This document shows, piece by piece, positions 5,191 to 7,879 of a stretch of 7,879 nucleotides of DNA. The notes beneath the pieces are model-generated. The model had not been told where the DNA came from. It worked only from the letters and a program-made list of their open reading frames with translations, and did no database searches. Origin of the DNA: a bacterium (GTDB lineage Bacteria; Bdellovibrionota; FAC87; UBA2466); assembly GCA_022842225.1 (NCBI GenBank), contig JALHPX010000139.1, positions 1 to 7,879 of the forward strand, in the 5' to 3' direction. A program made the translations under genes and the position numbers. Positions within the stretch are counted from its first letter, which is position 1, and every line of letters begins with the position of its first letter.

Positions 5191-6651
5191 GTGGCTAATA
5201 GCAGAGGTCGGATTCTCGCGGTCGATGACGACGCCAATATACGAATGCTTTTGCAGGATTTTCTAAGCAAGGAAGGGTACCTGGTGACTTGCCTGTCGTC
5301 CGCAGTCGAAGCGCTCGGGCTGTTACGGGAACAATCGCTTGAAAGCTCTGGCCGACCATTCGACCTGGTGATCTCCGACATCGGAATGGCGCAGATGGAC
5401 GGGATGCAGTTTCTAACCACCTTAAAAGAAGAAATGCCGGAGATTCCCGTTATTCTGATCACGGGAAATACCAGCATCGATACGGCGATTGATGCCACTC
5501 GAAAGGGCGCGTTTCACTACCTGGTGAAGCCATTTAAATTGAGTGAGGTAAGTCTGCATGTGGAACGGGCTTTAGAGAAGCGTTCGCTTTCACTCGACCT
5601 CCAGCTGCTTCGGAAAGAGCTCAAGCAAGGTTGGTCTCTCAAAGATATTATCGGCAAGAGCGCGGGCATGCGTAGTGTGTTTGACCTGGTGGAGCGTGTT
5701 GCGCCTTCCACTGCCAACGTGCTGATTCAAGGGGAGAGCGGTACTGGTAAGGAAGTCATCGCTCGGGCGATTCACTCGCTGGGTCCACGCGCCAAAAATC
5801 CTTTTATTGCGATTAACTGCACCGCCATTCCCGAAGCGCTTTTAGAAAGCGAGTTATTCGGTCACGCTAAGGGCTCTTTCACCGGAGCCACTGGCATAAA
5901 AAAAGGCCTTATCGAGGAGGCAAGTGGAGGCACGCTGTTTCTCGACGAAATCGGCGACATGAGTCCGTCGCTTCAGGCGAAGCTTCTACGCGTGTTGCAG
6001 GAAAGAAAGATTCGTCCCGTTGGCTCCAACACTTTTACGGATGTCGACGTACGTATCATTGCCGCCACACACAAAGACCTAAAGGCGGGAATCACGGGCG
6101 GAACTTTTCGAGAAGATCTGTTTTATCGTCTAAGCGTGATTCCCATTCATATTCCCCCTCTGCGGGAACGTCCTGAAGATATTCCGCTCTTAGCCGAGCA
6201 CTTTCTCAATAAGTATGCGGCGGCTAATGGCACCGGCGGAACCGCCCGAGTCAGGAGTTTTAGTAAAGAGGCGCTGTCAAAACTTTTGCGATTCCGCTGG
6301 CAGGGCAACGTGCGGGAACTTGAGAATATCGTCGAGCGAGCCGTCGTGTTGGCACGTGGCACCGTTATCGAGGATACCGATTTACCGGATCCAGACATCG
6401 GCAACGCCGAACAAACCTTCAAGGGTCTCACCTCCGACTTTCCCACTCTTACGCAGCTTGAAGAGAGGTATCTCCGCATTGTTCTCAATAAAACCGCGGG
6501 CAGAAAAGATAAGGCCGCACAGATTCTGGGAATCAATCGTCGAACGCTCTATCGAAAAGAGCGCGAGTATGGCTTTGTAAGCCCGAGCGACGCTCTAGAA
6601 GAAGAACTTATCGACTGTGGAGAAAATTCCGCCGGCTTAATTAGCCTTTAG
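5191..6651 (+). CDS. NtrC-family sigma-54-dependent response regulator
   Basis: A 486-residue three-domain activator that should remodel sigma-54 RNA polymerase when phosphorylated. The receiver (6-125) has Asp12-Asp13-Asp14, phospho-acceptor Asp63 (ISDIGM), Thr91 and Lys113 (VKPF). The AAA+ domain (about 153-385) has Walker A GESGTGKE (181-188), the sigma-54-contacting loop as GSFTGA (228-233, Ser for the usual Ala), Walker B GGTLFLDEIGD (246-256), arginine-finger region FREDLFYRL (306-314) and sensor II WQGNVRELENIVERA (370-384). The Fis-type helix-turn-helix covers about 433-461 (AAQILGINRRTLYRK). A further 25 acidic residues follow the HTH, longer than is typical. The GTG start has GAGG 6 nt upstream. 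It diverges from the CoA-transferase operon with -24/-12 sites between, and its 3' end overlaps the convergent cytochrome gene by 11 bp. The layout recalls AtoC, which activates a short-chain CoA-transferase operon. Its kinase is absent here. Confidence 0.95.
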   Translation: MANSRGRILAVDDDANIRMLLQDFLSKEGYLVTCLSSAVEALGLLREQSLESSGRPFDLVISDIGMAQMDGMQFLTTLKEEMPEIPVILITGNTSIDTAIDATRKGAFHYLVKPFKLSEVSLHVERALEKRSLSLDLQLLRKELKQGWSLKDIIGKSAGMRSVFDLVERVAPSTANVLIQGESGTGKEVIARAIHSLGPRAKNPFIAINCTAIPEALLESELFGHAKGSFTGATGIKKGLIEEASGGTLFLDEIGDMSPSLQAKLLRVLQERKIRPVGSNTFTDVDVRIIAATHKDLKAGITGGTFREDLFYRLSVIPIHIPPLRERPEDIPLLAEHFLNKYAAANGTGGTARVRSFSKEALSKLLRFRWQGNVRELENIVERAVVLARGTVIEDTDLPDPDIGNAEQTFKGLTSDFPTLTQLEERYLRIVLNKTAGRKDKAAQILGINRRTLYRKEREYGFVSPSDALEEELIDCGENSAGLISL

Positions 6652-7807
6652 GCTTGGGCCGCGGCGGAGCAGCCAGAGCACCCAGTCGACTTAAAAGCTT
6701 TCGCACGTCTTCCGGAATGTCAGTTCCCGCGCTTCCGGTGTAGCCAAAATAAACGGACTTCACGTAACTTGAATAACATTCCTGAGCGAGATTGGAATGA
6801 GGCAGCTGTCGAATGCACGCTTCGTAGAAAAACTCCTCCATCGGCCAGAACAGCGGGTTGCTCAAGGATTCGTAAGATTTTCCAGCAACCATTAAAGCCT
6901 CGGCAACCGTCTTGGGATCCCGGGCAACGCGAAGCACGTCGTGAGCAGCTCCCGACGCACGCAAAAACTGAATTTCGGCTGAATGGTCATCCAGCATCCT
7001 CTGCTGCCCCATATTTGCATCTCGGAAAAGTCTTCGCATTTCCAGTGTGAGCCCGACTTCGGTATTCACCTTTAGTGCGGGTTCTTTTTTCCATGAATCA
7101 ACCGCTTTTTGCCACTGCGTGAGTTTTGTCTGCTGAAAGACGGGAAGGTCTGGTGATTGGAGCGCAGTCGCGATTAGCGTGGAGGCAAGTTTGGGATCAT
7201 TTTTCACTCTTACTGCAATGGCGAGTGCCTGGCGTAAGTAACGTTCCCAATCAAACGGGCGCTTTTTGAGTAGTTCTGGATCGGCAACTAATTGTTGGTA
7301 TTGCTCCAGGCCCTTATCGAATTGGCGTAACGCGACATACAGAGCTGCCTTTTCTTCCTTGCTAAGACGGTTCACCTTCTCGGTGGAAGGGACGGCGGTA
7401 AACGCAGGCCCGTTGTCATGCCTGGCGTGACACGCGATACAGTACGACGTCACGCTGCGGAGCAAATCTTTTCCATACTCGATTTGCCCTTGTTTAATCG
7501 CGGAATAAGCGCGGCGGGTTTGGGTGGAAAATTGGTCCGCGAGAAAACCAATCGTGGGATCGTTATCCGCAGCGGGAACTAGTTTTTGCTTGTCGTGCCC
7601 CACTTTTAAATCGTGGGAAAGCTCCGACAGGGCCTTCGCACCTTTCTCGATCGTCTCGGGATTTCCCTGTTTTGAAACCAGCTCCGGTAAAAGCTCGCTG
7701 ACAGTATTGCCCAAAGAATTCATCTTCGCCTGCCAATTCGGTGCGTCTGCCCAAAGCGCGCTTGGCAGTAAGGAGAGCAGGGTTGCAAATGCTAATCTTG
7801 GATTCAT
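6641..7807 (-). CDS. Periplasmic mono-heme protein: cytochrome c'-like domain plus helical C-terminal domain
   Basis: A 388-residue exported protein. Residues 1-20 are a signal peptide ending in ALWA, with likely cleavage before Asp21. One heme site is present, CIACH (Cys123, Cys126, His127), followed by Arg129 and His130. About 100 mostly helical residues precede it, so the heme site closes the N-terminal domain, as in class II cytochromes (c'/c-556) where CxxCH lies at the end of a four-helix bundle. His65 and His71 are possible distal ligands. The remaining 250 residues are rich in Ala, Leu, Lys and Gln and look entirely helical, perhaps a TPR-like scaffold, but I see no clear repeat register. 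The C terminus is Pro/Lys-rich (PPRPKPKG). The start has GAGGAAA 7 nt upstream, and a -24/-12 site lies 37 nt further back by predicted start. Likely an electron carrier or redox sensor; the partner is unknown. Confidence 0.85.
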   Translation of the reverse strand: MNPRLAFATLLSLLPSALWADAPNWQAKMNSLGNTVSELLPELVSKQGNPETIEKGAKALSELSHDLKVGHDKQKLVPAADNDPTIGFLADQFSTQTRRAYSAIKQGQIEYGKDLLRSVTSYCIACHARHDNGPAFTAVPSTEKVNRLSKEEKAALYVALRQFDKGLEQYQQLVADPELLKKRPFDWERYLRQALAIAVRVKNDPKLASTLIATALQSPDLPVFQQTKLTQWQKAVDSWKKEPALKVNTEVGLTLEMRRLFRDANMGQQRMLDDHSAEIQFLRASGAAHDVLRVARDPKTVAEALMVAGKSYESLSNPLFWPMEEFFYEACIRQLPHSNLAQECYSSYVKSVYFGYTGSAGTDIPEDVRKLLSRLGALAAPPRPKPKG

Positions 7808-7854
7808 CGGGTGGTTTCCTCGTCGTCAAAAATGCAATTAGTACGAGGTTAAAG

Positions 7855-7870
7855 TGCACGGGTCGTGCCA
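7855..7870 (-). promoter_or_regulatory. Candidate sigma-54 promoter for the cytochrome gene
   Basis: On the minus strand this reads TGGCACG-ACCC-GTGCA, a perfect -24 half and one mismatch in the -12 half, with GG and GC exactly ten bases apart. The predicted start is a G near 7844, giving a leader of about 37 nt that contains the GAGGAAA ribosome-binding site. Geometry and match are the best of the three sites. Any enhancer for it would lie beyond the right end of the window. Confidence 0.72.
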
Positions 7871-7879
7871 GGGGCGATT

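Noticed and set aside
4896..5498. Minus-strand 200-codon frame across the divergent promoter region
   Set aside because: It overlaps two strongly supported genes on both sides, has a low-complexity Ser/Arg-rich translation, and lacks any recognisable motif; it is a shadow frame.
6634..6654. Overlapping short hairpins GGCT-N5-AGCC-N4-GGCT at the convergent gene ends as a bidirectional terminator
   Set aside because: Stems are only 4 bp and there is no T-run on either side, so termination cannot be supported.
7856..7868. Inverted repeat GCACG-GGT-CGTGC as a separate operator
   Set aside because: The arms coincide with the conserved -24 and -12 bases of the predicted promoter, so the symmetry is largely explained by the promoter itself.

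Overview
The window looks like chromosomal DNA from a Gram-negative bacterium of medium GC content. It is densely packed with genes and includes periplasmic c-type heme proteins, receiver-domain regulators and sigma-54 control. This combination is typical of the former delta-proteobacterial lineages (Bdellovibrionota, Myxococcota, Desulfobacterota). A Bdellovibrio-like origin is my best guess, but it rests on style and not on a marker gene. I see no tRNA, rRNA, CRISPR array, insertion sequence or phage gene.

Left part (1-1806): two divergent genes for exported proteins of unknown function. One (30-842, minus) has a signal peptide and a Tyr-Pro-Met-Ser-Gly-Pro-Asp motif. The other (1012-1806, plus) has a signal peptide and six cysteines in the mature protein. 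About 170 bp separate their starts.

Centre (1814-5032, minus): a very tight four-gene operon in the order acetyl-CoA hydrolase/transferase-family CoA-transferase, stand-alone receiver-domain response regulator, zinc-dependent medium-chain alcohol dehydrogenase, Tll0287-like (DUF3365) periplasmic mono-heme protein. All three junctions can be read as the same 4-bp ATGA stop/start overlap, which suggests translational coupling. Read divergently from it is a full-length NtrC-family sigma-54 activator (5191-6651, plus) with receiver, AAA+ and Fis-type HTH domains.

Right part (6641-7807, minus): a periplasmic protein with one CxxCH heme site that ends a cytochrome c'-like helical domain, followed by about 250 residues of predicted helix. 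It converges on the activator gene and overlaps its 3' end by 11 bp.

The main result is regulatory. Three sites with the -24/-12 architecture of sigma-54 promoters (GG, exactly ten bases, GC) sit at the right places: one in front of the activator gene, one back-to-back with it in front of the CoA-transferase operon, and one 37 nt (predicted leader) in front of the cytochrome gene. The first two share a small palindrome, GTGCC-TT-GGCAC, and an inverted repeat (TGGGAC-N5-GTCCCA) lies at enhancer distance. I infer a local sigma-54 regulon in which the NtrC-like protein controls CoA-ester/alcohol metabolism together with two periplasmic heme proteins. This resembles AtoC control of short-chain fatty acid CoA-transfer but has a different gene set. 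The cognate histidine kinase is not in the window, and the substrates are not determined by the sequence.
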